This document shows positions 63,109 through 64,000 of a stretch of DNA of 64,000 nt, piece by piece. Origin of the DNA: Streptomyces sp. NBC_00162 (GTDB taxonomy: Bacteria; Actinomycetota; Actinomycetes; Streptomycetales; Streptomycetaceae); NCBI RefSeq assembly GCF_024611995.1, contig NZ_CP102510.1, positions 1 through 64,000 on the forward strand, given 5' to 3'. Below the pieces are notes generated by a model, which did no database searches, had not been told where the DNA came from, and saw nothing but the letters and a program-made list of their open reading frames with translations. Made by a program: the position numbers and the translations under genes. Position 1 is the first letter of the stretch. Each line of letters opens with the position of its first letter.

Positions 63109-64000
63109 GTGCGTATCGCGGTGACTGGATCCATCGCCACGGATCACCTCATGGCCTTCCCGGGCCGTTTCGTCGACCAGCTGCTCCCGGACCAGCTGGA
63201 ACACGTCTCGCTCTCGTTCCTCGTCGACTCGCTCGAGGTGCGGCGGGGCGGGGTGGCGGCCAACATCGCCTACGGTCTCGGCGGACTGGGCCTCGCCCCC
63301 GTCCTCGCCGGGGCGGTGGGCATCGACTTCCACGAGTACGAGGTCTGGCTCAAGGAACACGGAGTCGACACCAGCGGGGTGTACGTCTCCGACACCTGCC
63401 AGACCGCGCGCTTCATGTGCATGACCGACGAGGACTCCAACCAGATCGCGTCCTTCTACGCCGGTGCGATGGCGGAGGCGGCCGAGATCGACCTGCGCGC
63501 CCTTAACGCAGCCGGGGACGCGCCCGTCGACCTGGTGCTCGTCTCGCCCAACGACCCGGCCGCGATGCTCCGGCACACCCGCCAGTGCCGGGGGCTGGGC
63601 ATCCCGTTCGCCGCCGACCCCTCCCAGCAGCTCGCCCGCCTGGACGGCGACGAGGTACGGGAGCTGGTGACGGGGGCGCGCTGGCTGTTCACCAACGCGT
63701 ACGAGGCCGCGCTGCTGCGCGAGCGGACCGGCTGGGACGTGGAGCAGATCCTCGACCGGGTCGGCATCTGGGTGACCACCCTGGGCGCCGAGGGCGTCCG
63801 CATCGAGCGCAAGGGCGAGCCCGCCCTCACCGTGGCGGCCGTGCCCGACATCCGGCCCGAGGACCCGACGGGCGTCGGCGACGCCTTCCGGGCCGGGTTC
63901 CTCGCGGCCGTCAGCTGGTACCTGCCGCTGGAGACGGCCGCGCAGCTGGGCTGCGCGATGGCCGCCCTGGTCCTCCAGGCCGTGGGCTCGCAGGACTACG
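63109..64000 (+). CDS. PfkB-type kinase, adenosine kinase-like (3' partial)
   Basis: A kinase running off the window end (about 297 codons seen). Seen: IAVTGSIATDHLMAFPGRFV at the start, VRRGGVAANIAYGLGGLGLA (GG motif of PfkB) and the C-terminal PTGVGDAFRAGFLAAVSWYL (GAGD-like catalytic motif, GVGD). Streptomyces adenosine kinases recycle the adenosine from S-adenosylhomocysteine; with metK this looks like a SAM-recycling cassette. GTG 63109 with caggaga upstream is the start. Ribokinase is the alternative. Confidence 0.8.
   Translation, partial: MRIAVTGSIATDHLMAFPGRFVDQLLPDQLEHVSLSFLVDSLEVRRGGVAANIAYGLGGLGLAPVLAGAVGIDFHEYEVWLKEHGVDTSGVYVSDTCQTARFMCMTDEDSNQIASFYAGAMAEAAEIDLRALNAAGDAPVDLVLVSPNDPAAMLRHTRQCRGLGIPFAADPSQQLARLDGDEVRELVTGARWLFTNAYEAALLRERTGWDVEQILDRVGIWVTTLGAEGVRIERKGEPALTVAAVPDIRPEDPTGVGDAFRAGFLAAVSWYLPLETAAQLGCAMAALVLQAVGSQDY

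Overview
The window is very GC-rich, high-GC-third-position DNA of a Streptomyces-type actinomycete. It carries tap and tpg (telomere-protein genes of linear Streptomyces replicons), parA/parB, and two paralogous primase-polymerase/helicase replication modules with iterons. Together these suggest a giant linear plasmid, or a plasmid-like chromosome arm, rather than core chromosome. I could not confirm a telomere sequence: the first ~580 bases are non-coding and packed with hairpins, as subtelomeric DNA often is, but the window may not start at the physical end.

Layout. 1-5.3 kb: hairpin-rich end, two small membrane proteins, a decayed alpha/beta-hydrolase and a UvrD-like helicase with a C-terminal RecB-like nuclease motif. 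5.3-9.45 kb: replication module 1 (iterons, primase-polymerase, SF3-type helicase, small conserved protein, more iterons). 9.47-14.5 kb: tpg, tap, parB, parA, all leftward. From 11.86 to 17.83 kb eight arrays of a 9-bp repeat (core GTTAAC plus GGC or GCC) lie in and between the genes and are a candidate centromere. 14.6-28.6 kb: accessory genes (a butyrolactone-receptor homologue, FAD monooxygenase, TetR regulators, epoxide hydrolase, MFS exporter with its TetR, small enzymes, a MatB-like malonyl-CoA synthetase). 28.6-32.2 kb: replication module 2, the same three genes in the same order, with iterons of one-base-different sequence and the same origin-like architecture.

32.3-39.6 kb: a signalling/regulatory block. 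An acyl-CoA oxidase gene, a divergent butyrolactone-receptor-type TetR and a P450 have the same order as the avenolide (butenolide hormone) locus aco-avaR1-cyp17. Two further receptor homologues and a SARP activator follow. ARE-like palindromes (AAACCGC/GCGGTTT type) sit upstream of these genes. 39.6-64.0 kb: a biosynthetic cluster, probably continuing beyond the window. It has a tandem ACP, a catalytically dead modular-type ketosynthase, two Sfp-type phosphopantetheinyl transferases, two more SARPs, two type II thioesterases, a lone type II KS-alpha-like protein with altered active site and no chain-length-factor partner, a didomain aromatase/cyclase, two FAD hydroxylases, two small monooxygenases, an acyl-AMP ligase, two free-standing condensation-domain proteins, an acyl-CoA dehydrogenase-like protein, then metK and a PfkB/adenosine-kinase-like gene (cut by the window end), which look like an S-adenosylmethionine supply cassette. 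Heptamer direct repeats with 11-bp period (SARP-box type) precede three of the transcription units.

Inferred logic: a butenolide-type signal made by Aco/P450 releases the receptor repressors, this induces the SARPs, and they switch on an unusual hybrid aromatic-polyketide/acyl-transfer pathway, all on a replicon that carries two replication modules. The most novel items are the paired replication modules with diverged iterons, the GTTAAC repeat system around par/tap, and the lone, altered ketosynthases with unorthodox condensation domains.
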